DNA from: Ignavibacteriales bacterium | GTDB taxonomy: Bacteria > Bacteroidota > Ignavibacteria > Ignavibacteriales > Ignavibacteriaceae | Direction: 5' to 3' | Length of the DNA: 64,000 nt | Assembly (NCBI GenBank): GCA_016707115.1 | Contig: JADJIH010000006.1 | Coordinates: forward strand, 1-64,000 | In this document: piece after piece, positions 22,345 to 31,881 of the stretch | How the letters are laid out: every line of letters starts with the position of its first letter | Numbering within the stretch: the stretch's first letter is position 1 | Made by a program: the position numbers and the translations under genes | The notes under the pieces: generated by a model | Database searches by the model: none | What the model was told of the DNA's origin: nothing | What the model saw: only the letters and a program-made list of their open reading frames with translations

Positions 22345-23491
22345 ATGATGATTTTAAAATCTGAATACTTATTATACTTTTGCGAAGGTATCGGTTCTGT
22401 ATTTGATTCGCAGGTACTTGCTTTGTTACAATCCATAAATGAAAAAAATAGATTTAAAAATATACTTATTCTTGGGTATCAGAGATGAAAAAAAAAAAGA
22501 TAGAAATTCAGAAAAGAAAGATTCTGTCAAAAGGATTGAAATTATTCCATTTAGGTTGTATCCTAATTATCCTTTTTTCAAATATTTGATTCGCAAAAAT
22601 CTATTGGAGGCAATAAAAAATGCTAATGTAGATTTAGAGAAATCAATATTTCATACGCGTGGCGAGATGATGGCCTGGCATTTGGGTAAGATTTTACCTG
22701 TTAAATATATGATGAATATTCTGCCGGATGTACGCGGTGCAAGTACAGAAGAAATAAAGCAATTTTCCAAACTAGGATTATTTAAAAAGGCACTAAAAAT
22801 TTATAATTATGATAGTGCATTTAAAAACCTTAATAAATTTAGTAAAATATCAGCAGTGTCATATATTTTAAAAGAACATTTAGCAAATAGTTATCAAATC
22901 AGTTCAACCAACATTTATATAACACCGAGTCTGGCAGGTAAAGATTTCTTATTTAATCAGTTACAACGTACTAAATATCGGAATGAATTAAATTTAAGTA
23001 ATAATGAAATTCTTGTTGTATTTTACAGTGGTGGAATAGCTAATTGGCAGAATAATGATATTTTAAAGATTCTGGCAGAAAAGGGGTTAAAAGTCCTAAA
23101 TCTATCTAAGAAAAATATAGAACATAAAAATATTATTAATAAGTTTGTAAGTTATTCTGAAATGCCCTCTTATCTTAACGCGGCAGATGTAGCTATCATT
23201 TGGAGAGAAAATAGTATAGTCAATAAAGTTGCCTCACCAGTTAAATTTAGCGAATATATTTGCTGTGGCTTACCAGTTATATCAAATGATTCAGTTGATA
23301 TGATAAAAGAATATATAAAAAAGAATTCCTGTGGTTTAGTAATAAATAGTTTAGATGATATCGATATAGATTCCCTGAATCAATTGAAACAAATTGATAG
23401 GAAGATAATTTCAGAAACCGGACTTTCCAATTTTGGTATCGATAAAATAAATGATCAGTATAGTCAAATTTATTCAGCAATAAATGAATAG
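22345..23491 (+). CDS. Glycosyltransferase (GT-B fold), paralog B (frameshift near start)
   Basis: The clean frame from 22439 lacks the N-terminus. The frame starting ATG 22345 supplies LLYFCEGIGSVFDSQVLALL, which aligns with the first 25 residues of paralog A. The two join at GGG near 22472-22474 (one G too many) into ILGIRDE. The C-terminal donor site NKVASPVKFSEYICCGLPVI is nearly the same as in paralog A. Reconstructed length is about 380 residues. The pair may add the same sugar in different linkages. Confidence 0.75.
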
Positions 23492-23494
23492 TTT

Positions 23495-24424
23495 ATGAAA
23501 GTATTAATTGTATGCAGTGGTAATGTCAAAGAATTTAATTTAATTCTTCATCATGCATTTATTTATGAACAAATACAAGCTGTTAAGCAAAATTTTAATA
23601 TTGAATACGATGTTTTTAATATTGTAGGAAAAGGAATTCTTGGATACTTGGGTAATCTTTGTAATTATAGAAATAAAATTAAAAGTTTTAATCCAGATGT
23701 AGTACATGCTCATTTTGGTCTTTCCGGCCTCCTAGCGAGCCTGCAAAGGAAATCGCCGGTGGTCATTACTTTCCATGGAAGCGATATAAATTTATCAAAT
23801 GTACAACCTTTTTCAAGGATAGCAACAAGATTATCTAAGCATAATATATTTGTTTCGAGTAAAATTCAAAAGAAAATAGGTGTTAGAAATAAATACTCTA
23901 TTATACCTTGCGGAGTGAATTTAGAAATATTTTATCCTATCAAATTGAAAACTGCGCGAGAGAAGCTTAATATGGATATGGAAAAAATTTATATTCTATT
24001 CAGTTCAAATTTTAAGAGAGTAGAAAAGAATTCATCTCTAGCCTTTACTGCTATTGATTTGTTAAAAATGGATTGTGAATTAATTGAATTGGATAACAGA
24101 AGCCGTGAGGAGGTCAATCTATTACTCAATGCTTGTAACTTGTTACTACTTACATCAACTTCCGAAGGATCTCCACAAGTAATAAAGGAGGCTATGGCTT
24201 GTAATCGTCCAATAGTTGCAACAGATGTTGGTGATATTAGGGAGTTAATAGGTAACACGGAAGGATGTTATTTAACATCCTTTGATCCTGCTGATGTAGC
24301 TAAAAAAATAAAACTCGCTTTACAGTTTGAAACAAGCATAAATGCAAGTGAACGGATAAAAGATTTTGATAATAATATTATTTCAAAAAAAGTTTTCGAC
24401 ATTTATCAAAAAGTAAAACGTTAA
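23495..24424 (+). CDS. Glycosyltransferase family 4
   Basis: 309 residues, uninterrupted, starting 4 bases after the previous stop. GT4 landmarks: PDVVHAHFGLSGLL, VITFHGSDIN, IIPCGVNLEIFYP and the donor motif STSEGSPQVIKEAMACNRPIV with the E-x7-E spacing. It is slightly shorter than usual GT4 enzymes (about 350-380) because the central linker is short. Donor and acceptor are unknown. It is followed directly by the hisH-like gene. Confidence 0.85.
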   Translation: MKVLIVCSGNVKEFNLILHHAFIYEQIQAVKQNFNIEYDVFNIVGKGILGYLGNLCNYRNKIKSFNPDVVHAHFGLSGLLASLQRKSPVVITFHGSDINLSNVQPFSRIATRLSKHNIFVSSKIQKKIGVRNKYSIIPCGVNLEIFYPIKLKTAREKLNMDMEKIYILFSSNFKRVEKNSSLAFTAIDLLKMDCELIELDNRSREEVNLLLNACNLLLLTSTSEGSPQVIKEAMACNRPIVATDVGDIRELIGNTEGCYLTSFDPADVAKKIKLALQFETSINASERIKDFDNNIISKKVFDIYQKVKR

Positions 24425-24427
24425 AAC

Positions 24428-25051
24428 ATGATAGTAATAGTGGACTATGGAATGGGGAATCTTCGTTCAGTGCAAAAAGCATTTGAAAGAATTCGTGTAC
24501 CTGTAAAGATTTCCTCCAATATTGATGAAATACTTAAAGCAGAAAAAATAGTTTTACCGGGTGTAGGTCACTTTGAGCAAGGTATAAATAATTTGAAGAA
24601 CAGGGGCCTATTTGGTGCATTAAATGAAGTTGTACTTGAAAATAAAATTCCAATACTTGGTATTTGTTTGGGTATGCAGCTTATGACTGACTTTAGCGAA
24701 GAAGGAAACTGCGATGGATTTGGGTGGATAAAAGCCAGGACACAGAGGTTTTCATTTCAAAATAATGGTTTAAAGATACCGCATATGGGATGGAATAACC
24801 TCTTGTTAAAAAAAGCAGATTCTTTATTTAAAGAAATAACTTCAGAGAATTTTTTTTATTTCGTGCATTCATATTTTGTTTCCTGTGAAAATGAGGCCGA
24901 TATATTAACAGAAACAAACTATGGGACTAAATTTGTATCATCATTTAATAATAAAAATATATTCGGATGTCAATTTCATCCGGAGAAAAGTCATGATTCA
25001 GGACTACTAATACTCAAAAACTTTGCGTTTCTTCAAAATAATATTAAATAA
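24428..25051 (+). CDS. hisH: HisH-like glutamine amidotransferase subunit of the acetamidino-sugar system
   Basis: 207 residues. Class I glutaminase triad visible: nucleophile Cys in LGICLGMQ and His-x-Glu in GCQFHPEKSH. DYGMGNLRSVQKAFERI is the standard HisH start. It should release ammonia from glutamine for its HisF-like partner. Because it lies in a glycan locus beside HisF-like and N-acetyl sugar amidotransferase genes, with no other his genes, it most likely serves sugar amidination (compare WbuY in E. coli O145 and HisH2 in Pseudomonas). The preceding glycosyltransferase ends 3 bases upstream. Confidence 0.85.
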   Translation: MIVIVDYGMGNLRSVQKAFERIRVPVKISSNIDEILKAEKIVLPGVGHFEQGINNLKNRGLFGALNEVVLENKIPILGICLGMQLMTDFSEEGNCDGFGWIKARTQRFSFQNNGLKIPHMGWNNLLLKKADSLFKEITSENFFYFVHSYFVSCENEADILTETNYGTKFVSSFNNKNIFGCQFHPEKSHDSGLLILKNFAFLQNNIK

Positions 25052-25069
25052 TCAATAACTTTAGAAGTA

Positions 25070-25834
25070 ATGTTTTTACCACGAATCATACCTGTATTAC
25101 TGTTAAAGGGCAAAGGACTTGTAAAAACAGTTAAATTTAAAGATCCCAAATACATTGGGGACCCTATAAACGCAGTTAAAATTTTCAATGATCTGAAAGC
25201 AGATGAGTTGGTTTTCCTTGATATTACTGCCTCAAAGGAAAACAGCACTATTTCTGAGGATCTAGTTAAAGATATTGGTGATGAAGCGTTTATGCCTTTT
25301 GGCGTTGGTGGTGGAATAAATAATATAAGACAAATTGAACTATTACTTAAAGCCGGAGCTGAAAAAGTCATAATAAATACCAATGCAGTTATTAAACCAG
25401 AGTTAATTGCAGAGGCTGCTAAGATTTTTGGAAGTCAGAGTATAGTTGTTTCTTTAGATGCTAAAAAAAGTTTGTTTGGTAAATATGGATGCTGGATAAA
25501 AGGCGGTCAAGATAATGCTAAAACCGACCCTATTGAATTTGCAAAAAAAGCCCAAGATCTTGGCGCTGGCGAACTAATAATTAATTCTATTGATCTTGAT
25601 GGCATGATGACTGGTTATGATATATCGCTAGTAAAAATGATTGCTGATAGTGTTTCTATACCAGTTGTAGCGTGTGGCGGGGCAGGAAACTTAGAACATT
25701 TTAAGAAAGCATATTTTGAAGGTAATGCACATGCATTAGCTGCTGGCAGTACATTTGTTTTTCATGGTCCAAGAAGAGCAGTATTAATCAATTATCCATC
25801 AAAAAGTGAACTTAAACAGTTATTTAATGAATAA
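25070..25834 (+). CDS. hisF: HisF-like ammonia-channel subunit, divergent, of the acetamidino-sugar system
   Basis: 254 residues with a TIM-barrel HisF pattern: DELVFLDITAS, FGVGGGI, IVVSLDAKK, ACGGAGN and ALAAGSTF. True HisF has the catalytic aspartate in IIPCLDVKDG; here the segment reads IIPVLLLKGKG, so that Asp is Leu. The second aspartate (SLDAKK) is retained. Loss of the cyclase acid argues against histidine biosynthesis and for a role as ammonia conduit to the sugar amidotransferase that follows 9 bases later. The same substitution pattern is, to my recollection, seen in WbuZ-type proteins. Confidence 0.85.
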   Translation: MFLPRIIPVLLLKGKGLVKTVKFKDPKYIGDPINAVKIFNDLKADELVFLDITASKENSTISEDLVKDIGDEAFMPFGVGGGINNIRQIELLLKAGAEKVIINTNAVIKPELIAEAAKIFGSQSIVVSLDAKKSLFGKYGCWIKGGQDNAKTDPIEFAKKAQDLGAGELIINSIDLDGMMTGYDISLVKMIADSVSIPVVACGGAGNLEHFKKAYFEGNAHALAAGSTFVFHGPRRAVLINYPSKSELKQLFNE

Positions 25835-25843
25835 ATAATACGA

Positions 25844-27064
25844 ATGAATAAACAATTGAATGAATATAAAATATGTAGTCGCGGTATCTGGGATTCAACA
25901 GTTCCCGGAATTAAATTCGATGAAAATGGTGTTTCTAATTATGCAAAAATGCTTGATAAATTAATTGAACTATCTCCGGAAGGGGAAGTTGGCAATTCAT
26001 ATTGGGAAAATATTGTTGACCGTATGAAGGAAAAGGGGAAAGGAAAAAAGTATGATTGCATCATAGGTGTAAGCGGCGGAACAGACAGTTCGTATTTGTT
26101 GCATATTGCTAAGAAGATTTATGGTTTGCGACCTCTAGCAGTTAACCTTGATAACGGTTGGAGTTCTGAAATTGCTGTTCAGAATATAAAAAAAATTACC
26201 AAATCTTTAGAAATTGATCTAGAAACTTATGTAATTGATTATGAAGAAGTAAAAGCTGTATTACGCGCTTATATGAAAGCTGGTTTACCTTGGATTGATG
26301 GACCAACTGATAATGCCATAAAATCTGTACTTTTTAATATTGCGGATAGGGAAGGAATAAAATTTGTTATTAATGGAAGTGACTTTCGTTCTGAAGGTAA
26401 GCAACCGAGCGAATGGACATATACAGATTCAAAACAAATGCTTTATCTTCTGAAGAAATTTGAGAGTGTTAGGCTAAAATCATACCCTTACCAGACCTTA
26501 TTTGATATGGTTAACTCCAGCCTGATAAAAAAAATAAAAGACTACCGACCTTTTAATCATATTGAATATGAAAAGGAACCAGCCCAGAAATTTTTGATAA
26601 AAGAGTATGGCTGGGAATATTATGGTGGGCATCATCACGAAAATATTTTTACAAGATTTGCAATTGGATATTGGATGCCAAAAAAGTTTGGAATAGATAA
26701 AAGAATAATTACTCTATCTGCACAGGTGTTGACAGGTCAAATCAGCAGAGATCATGCGTTGGAAATGATTAAACATGCTGCTTATGATATTGATCAAATG
26801 GAAAAAGATAGAGAATATATAATTAAAAAACTTGATTTGACGAAAGAAGAATTCGATTTTATTTGGAATAAACAGAATAATTTTTATTGGAATTATCCTT
26901 CTTATATGCCTCTATTAGAAAAATATTTTAAGATATCAAACTCACTTTTGAGATATTTTTTCCCTACGCCTCCAACAATACTTGTTGAAAAACAAATAAG
27001 AAAAAATTTGAATTTATTCCTTATTTTAAATATTTTATCTCTGAATTTCTCACTATGCATTTAG
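25844..27064 (+). CDS. N-acetyl sugar amidotransferase (WbuX/WbpG/PseA family), copy 1, zinc cysteines lost
   Basis: 406 residues. The ATP-pyrophosphatase loop is GVSGGTDSS (residues 75-83) and further family blocks are AVNLDNGW, NGSDFRSEG and the histidine-rich GGHHHEN. It should turn an N-acetyl sugar into its acetamidino form with ammonia from HisH/HisF. The N-terminal zinc-ribbon of the family (CTRC and CxxC) is degraded: residue 11 is Cys, but positions 14, 31 and 34 are Gly, Ser and Ala. Copy 2 at 30628 keeps all four. The hydrophobic last 20 residues may reflect an indel near the stop. Confidence 0.85.
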   Translation: MNKQLNEYKICSRGIWDSTVPGIKFDENGVSNYAKMLDKLIELSPEGEVGNSYWENIVDRMKEKGKGKKYDCIIGVSGGTDSSYLLHIAKKIYGLRPLAVNLDNGWSSEIAVQNIKKITKSLEIDLETYVIDYEEVKAVLRAYMKAGLPWIDGPTDNAIKSVLFNIADREGIKFVINGSDFRSEGKQPSEWTYTDSKQMLYLLKKFESVRLKSYPYQTLFDMVNSSLIKKIKDYRPFNHIEYEKEPAQKFLIKEYGWEYYGGHHHENIFTRFAIGYWMPKKFGIDKRIITLSAQVLTGQISRDHALEMIKHAAYDIDQMEKDREYIIKKLDLTKEEFDFIWNKQNNFYWNYPSYMPLLEKYFKISNSLLRYFFPTPPTILVEKQIRKNLNLFLILNILSLNFSLCI

Positions 27065-27082
27065 AAAAACAAAACAGATAGA

Positions 27083-28158
27083 ATGCGTATTTTTATTGAC
27101 ATAGGACATCCTGCTCATGTACATTATTTCCGAAATTTTATAAAAATGATGGAAGGGAAAGGACATAAGTTTTGTATATCTGCCAGAGACAAAGAAATTA
27201 CTCATTCCTTGTTAGATTATTATCAAATACAATATACTTCTAAGGGTAGGGGTCAAAAGAGTTTATTTGGTAAATTTTTTTATTTATTTAAAGCAAATTA
27301 TGTTATTTTCAAGTTAGCTAGAAGATTCAAACCAGATATTTGTTTAAGTTTTGGTTCTCCTTATTTGGCCCAAATTTCAAAAATAATTTGTAAACCACAT
27401 ATTGCATTTGATGATACCGAACACGCTAAATTTGAACATTTGCTTTATGTTCCATTTTCAAATTGCATTTTAACCCCTAACTCATTCAAGAAAGATTTTG
27501 GAAAAAAACATATTAGGTTTTTTGGAAGTATGGATATTGCTTACTTACACCCCAAATATTATGAATCAAACATTAAATATTTGGAAGAACTTAAGCTAGT
27601 TGATAAAATATATTTCTTTTTAAGATTTGTTGAATGGGATGCTACACATGATTATGGACAAACTGGTTTTTCAATCGAAGGGAAAACTAAGATTATTAAA
27701 TTATTATCAAAATATGGTCAAGTAATAATTTCATCCGAAGGTAATCTACCTAATGAATTCAGAAAGTACTTATACCGGGGTGATCCTTTCAAGATTCATA
27801 CTTTAATTCAGTACTCTTCTCTATTTATCGGCGAAAGCGGTTCAATGGCTACTGAAGCTGCTGTCTTAGGCACAACCGCAATTATGGTAAATTCAAGTGC
27901 CAAATATTTTGGCGTTTTCGAATATATTAGCAAATTCGGTAATCTCCTTTATTATGATAAAGAAAATGAGGCAATCGAAAAATTGAGGATTTATTAAGTA
28001 GTAATGATTTCAAGAAAAGTTCCATTAGGAACGCCAGGGAATATATGCGACAGAATATAAATCTAACTGACTTTATGGTTTGGTTTATAGAGAACTATCC
28101 GGATAGTTTTGAAATTTTGAAGAAAAATCCTGATTATCAATATAATTTTAAACAATGA
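27083..28158 (+). CDS. DUF354-family protein, copy 1 (frameshift near 3' end)
   Basis: Starts with IDIGHPAHVHYFRNFIK, the DUF354 hallmark, followed by CLSFGSPYLAQ, AFDDTEHAK and the GT-B-like C-terminal GESGSMATEAAVLGT. These proteins have a glycosyltransferase-B/epimerase-like fold and travel with sugar amidotransferases; no reaction is established to my knowledge. The clean frame ends at 27997. Switching frame near 27988 restores EDLLSSNDFKK and an ending FMVWFIENYP through NPDYQYNFKQ at 28158, which matches the ending of copy 2. Full length is about 358 residues. Confidence 0.8.
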
Positions 28159-28346
28159 ACTAATATGTTTTTACGTGAACTCGGGAAATGAATTCCACTC
28201 TTATAAACAAGTATTATATTTGAGGTATACCTTTTGACAAAAACTAATATATCTTCATTGAGAAATTCTATTGATTCTGAATTATTTCATAAATTTCTTT
28301 ATGGACAAAGATGATCATAATTGTATTACTATTGAATTAGTCTTTT

Positions 28347-29329
28347 ATGAATAAAATTAAAACTATTATTTCAGCAATCTCAACGATTTTTCCATCAAGA
28401 ATGAGAATACCGCTGATGAATCTATTGGGATATAAAATTAATCCAAAAGCAAGATTAAAAATATTTTCTGTAATCTTAGCTAGAGAAATAAGTATAGATG
28501 CTTTTGCTAAAGTAGATAGTTTTGTTGTCATTGCTGGGTTGGATAAATTAATTATGAAAGAATACAGTGCGATCCAAAGATTTACTTATATCAGTGGTAA
28601 TTATTTATTTAAGATTAATAAAAGATCTATGGTTGGTTCTCGTTGTGTAATAAACGCCGGTGCAGGTGATGTAGAAATAGGTGAATACTCAGCTTTTGCA
28701 CCACGATCCTCAATTTACACTCATGGAACATTCTTACCTGCTACGCTAGGCTATCCAACTACTAATAATGGAATTAAAATAGGTGATTATTGCTGGATAA
28801 TGCAAAGTTCTTCTATTGGCCCTGGAGTTATCATTGAATCGAATTCCATTATACTACCAGGTTCAAGTATCGTAAAAATATCCCTGGTAATATGGTAGTG
28901 TAGTATACACCTATTGAACGGAAAAAATTCCCAATCTATTTTTTTAAGAAAAAGCTGGATGACACTGATTTGGTTTCACTTATTAAAGAAATCACGATTA
29001 ATTATCTAAATATGTTAAAATCAAAAAATATCAGCTTGGATTTTACAATTGATTATGATGTTATCAATGTTACATATCAGAAAAATAAAAAATACAAAAT
29101 TCTGTTTTCGGAAATAAACTCTGATACAATTTCTGTCAACAATGAGATAACACAAATTCATTTTTATTACGATTTTGATATCAACATTTTGAAAATTAAA
29201 AAATATGTCTGTTATGACTTTAAAAGGATTATCAAAAGTTATCCAAAATTACCTGGAGTATTAAATAAGTTTGATGATTATGCTTTCGGTTATTATGGTC
29301 TCAAATTTATGGATATGGATTATTTCTAA
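28347..29329 (+). CDS. Left-handed beta-helix acyltransferase (WbbJ-like) with C-terminal extension, interrupted
   Basis: Residues about 80-180 carry hexapeptide repeats (IGEYSAFAPRSSIYTHG, IGDYCWIMQSSSIGPGV), including the Thr-His-Gly segment common near the active site of such acetyltransferases. The frame changes at the A run 28874-28878, after which NIPGNMVV is readable, and an in-frame TAG lies at 28901-28903. A further piece, 28970-29329, holds a charged, lysine-rich region of about 120 residues without recognised domain. Whether the extension truly belongs to the same protein is likely from frame continuity but unproven. Confidence 0.6.
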
Positions 29330-29526
29330 TATGACTTTTAATCTAATGTGTATTGTATCTAATTTGTTTATGAAGTAGAAGATCGTAATTTAAAATAATT
29401 ATGAAATCAAACAGAAGTGGGCGTTTTTTAATTATTGATAATTTAATGAAAGTTTGTTTGTTGTAGCCAGAGCAAAAAGTTTTAATCAGTTTTCTAAATA
29501 ACAAGAAAAAATAAAAAGATTTATTA

Positions 29527-30624
29527 ATGTATTATTATTTTGTACTCAACCATCCTGCTCATTATCATTTGTTCAAGAACACAATTAGAGAATTAATGTC
29601 TAAAGGTCATGAGTGCGAAATATTTATTAGACCTAAAGATATTTTAAAGGAGTTACTTGATAATGACGTATTTGAATACATAATATTGCCGGAATTTAAA
29701 AGAAAAAATAGTAGTATATTATTTTCATCATCATTGGGGTTACTTCTAAAAGATTATCAATTAGCCAAATATATTTTGAAAAGAAAACCCGATTTAATGA
29801 TAGGTACAGATTGGGCAATTACAAATGTTGGTAAATTATTTAATATACCTTCTTTGGTTTTCAATGAAGATGATACAAATGCAACCGCAGAGAATAAATT
29901 ATTTTATCCATTGGCAACACACTTAGTATTGCCTGATTGCTGTGATAAAGGATTATGGGGAAATAAAAGGATATCATACGCTGGATATCATGAACTAGCA
30001 TACCTTCATCCCAAAACATTTAACTTCAATAAAGACGTGATTTTTAAAGACAGCAATAACCAAAAACCATTTATAATAATTCGTTTGGTTGCACTAACAG
30101 CAAGCTATGACAAGGGCAAAAAAGGTTTGGGAATTCACTTGCTGAATCAAATTATTGAGAATTATAAAAATCAATATCAAATTTTAATATCATTTGAAGG
30201 TAAGCCAAACCAACAATTTAAAGAATATTGTTACAGCTTTGATCCTAGTTTGATGCATCATTTTTTAGCAGGAGCTCATTTAGTAATAGGTGATAGTCAG
30301 ACTATGATAGCTGAAGCTGCCGTACTTGGAACCCCATCAATCAGGTTCAATGATTTTGTTGGTAAACTTGGATACCTTGAAGATCTTGAACATAAATATG
30401 GATTGACATATGGAATTAAAACTTCGGAACCTGAAAAATTATTAGCAAAAGTTAATGAGTTGCTGTCATCTACAAATATTATTGAAGAATGGAAAAGAAA
30501 AAGACAAAAAATGCTTCAAGATAAAATAGATGTAACAGCTTTTATGATTTGGCTTATAGAAAACTATCCAGCCAGCTTTAAGACAATGAATGAAAATCCT
30601 GATTATCAATTTAATTTTAAATAA
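29527..30624 (+). CDS. DUF354-family protein, copy 2
   Basis: 365 residues, intact. The N-terminal LNHPAHYHLFKNTIREL and the C-terminal GDSQTMIAEAAVLGTPSI match copy 1 at 27083, and both end in NPDYQ(Y/F)NFK. Intermediate landmarks are GTDWAITNVGKLF and NEDDTNA. It lies 3 bases upstream of amidotransferase copy 2, so the pair is in reverse order compared with copy 1 (amidotransferase then DUF354). No membrane helix or signal peptide. Confidence 0.8.
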   Translation: MYYYFVLNHPAHYHLFKNTIRELMSKGHECEIFIRPKDILKELLDNDVFEYIILPEFKRKNSSILFSSSLGLLLKDYQLAKYILKRKPDLMIGTDWAITNVGKLFNIPSLVFNEDDTNATAENKLFYPLATHLVLPDCCDKGLWGNKRISYAGYHELAYLHPKTFNFNKDVIFKDSNNQKPFIIIRLVALTASYDKGKKGLGIHLLNQIIENYKNQYQILISFEGKPNQQFKEYCYSFDPSLMHHFLAGAHLVIGDSQTMIAEAAVLGTPSIRFNDFVGKLGYLEDLEHKYGLTYGIKTSEPEKLLAKVNELLSSTNIIEEWKRKRQKMLQDKIDVTAFMIWLIENYPASFKTMNENPDYQFNFK

Positions 30625-30627
30625 AAA

Positions 30628-31792
30628 ATGAAAATACTCCCATATAAATATATAGCTAATAAAGTCTGCACAAGATGTCTTATGGACGATACAGTTAAAG
30701 GAATAGCCTTTGATGAAAAAGGCGAATGTACTTTCTGTAAAATTCACGATGATCTTGAAAGAAAATTTCCTTTGAATGATGAAGCACCCCAAAAGCTTCA
30801 AACTTTAGTGGAGAAAATAAAGCAAGATGGCAAAGGTAAAAAGTATGACTGTATTGTTGGAGTAAGTGGTGGAAGAGATAGCACTTATACCCTGCATAAT
30901 GCGGTTAAATTGGGTTTACGTCCGCTTGCTGTTCATTTTGATAATGGATGGAATTCTGAAATAGCTGTGCAGAATATTAAAAATGCTACAAATATTCTAG
31001 GTGTCGATCTGCATACTCATGTTGCCGATTGGGAAGAATTCAAAGATTTACAAAGATCATTTTTATTTGCTTCTGTGCCTGATGCAGAAGTACCAACAGA
31101 TTGGGTTATTTTTTCAGTTTTATTTGCTGAAGCTGCCCAGTATAATGTTAAATATATTGTTCACGGGCATTCTTTCCGTACTGAAGGTACAACACCGCTT
31201 ACCTGGACATATATGGATGGTAAATACGTTCAGGATGTACAAAGTAAATTCGGTAAAGTGAAGTTAAAAAGCTTTCCAAATATGTCGATGAGTAAGTACA
31301 TTTATTATTCCCTATTTAAAAAAATTAATCAGATTAGAATTCTATACTACTACCATTATAACGAGACGGAAGTATTACGTGTATTAGAGGAAGAATTGGG
31401 TTGGAAGAATTATGGTGATAAACACCATGAATCAAAATATACAGCATTTTTTCAGGCTTACATACTTAACAAGAAAATTTAATATTGATAAAAGAAAACT
31501 TCATTATTCAGCAAAAGTCCGGAATGGTCAGTTAACAAGAGAGGATGCACTTGATGTAATAAAAAAGGATCCTTACACTGGCGGAATGGAATCTTTGGAC
31601 TATTGTTTAAAAAAACTTGATCTTTCTTATGATGAATTTGATAAAATAATGAGTGATAAACCGAAGTCCTTTTTGGATTATAAATCATATTTTAATCTTG
31701 TTAAAACATTTAAAAAACCAATTCGCTGGGGAAATAAAATTGGAATTGTTCCGGATACTGTTTACAAAAAGTATTTTAGTTTTGATATTTGA
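30628..31792 (+). CDS. N-acetyl sugar amidotransferase (WbuX/WbpG/PseA family), copy 2 (frameshifted)
   Basis: The N-terminus has an intact four-cysteine zinc site: CTRC (14-17) and CTFC (34-37). It is followed by the PP-loop GVSGGRDS, then AVHFDNGW, HGHSFRTEG and KHHESKY. The frame breaks near 31470; a missing base joins FFQAYIL to TRKFNIDKRKLHYSAKV, and the rest runs to 31792. About 387 residues in total. It is the better preserved of the two amidotransferases and the last plus-strand gene of the polysaccharide locus. Confidence 0.85.
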
Positions 31793-31881
31793 GATGGTGG
31801 GCATCACTTCCTCTGCCTTTACACCAGTGATTAGTGACAACTAATAAATATTGTATCCGCTCTACCCTCTGCGGTTCGCGC

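Noticed and set aside
24428..25834. Histidine biosynthesis operon
   Set aside because: Only hisH and hisF homologs are present, the HisF cyclase aspartate is lost, and both neighbours are glycan genes.
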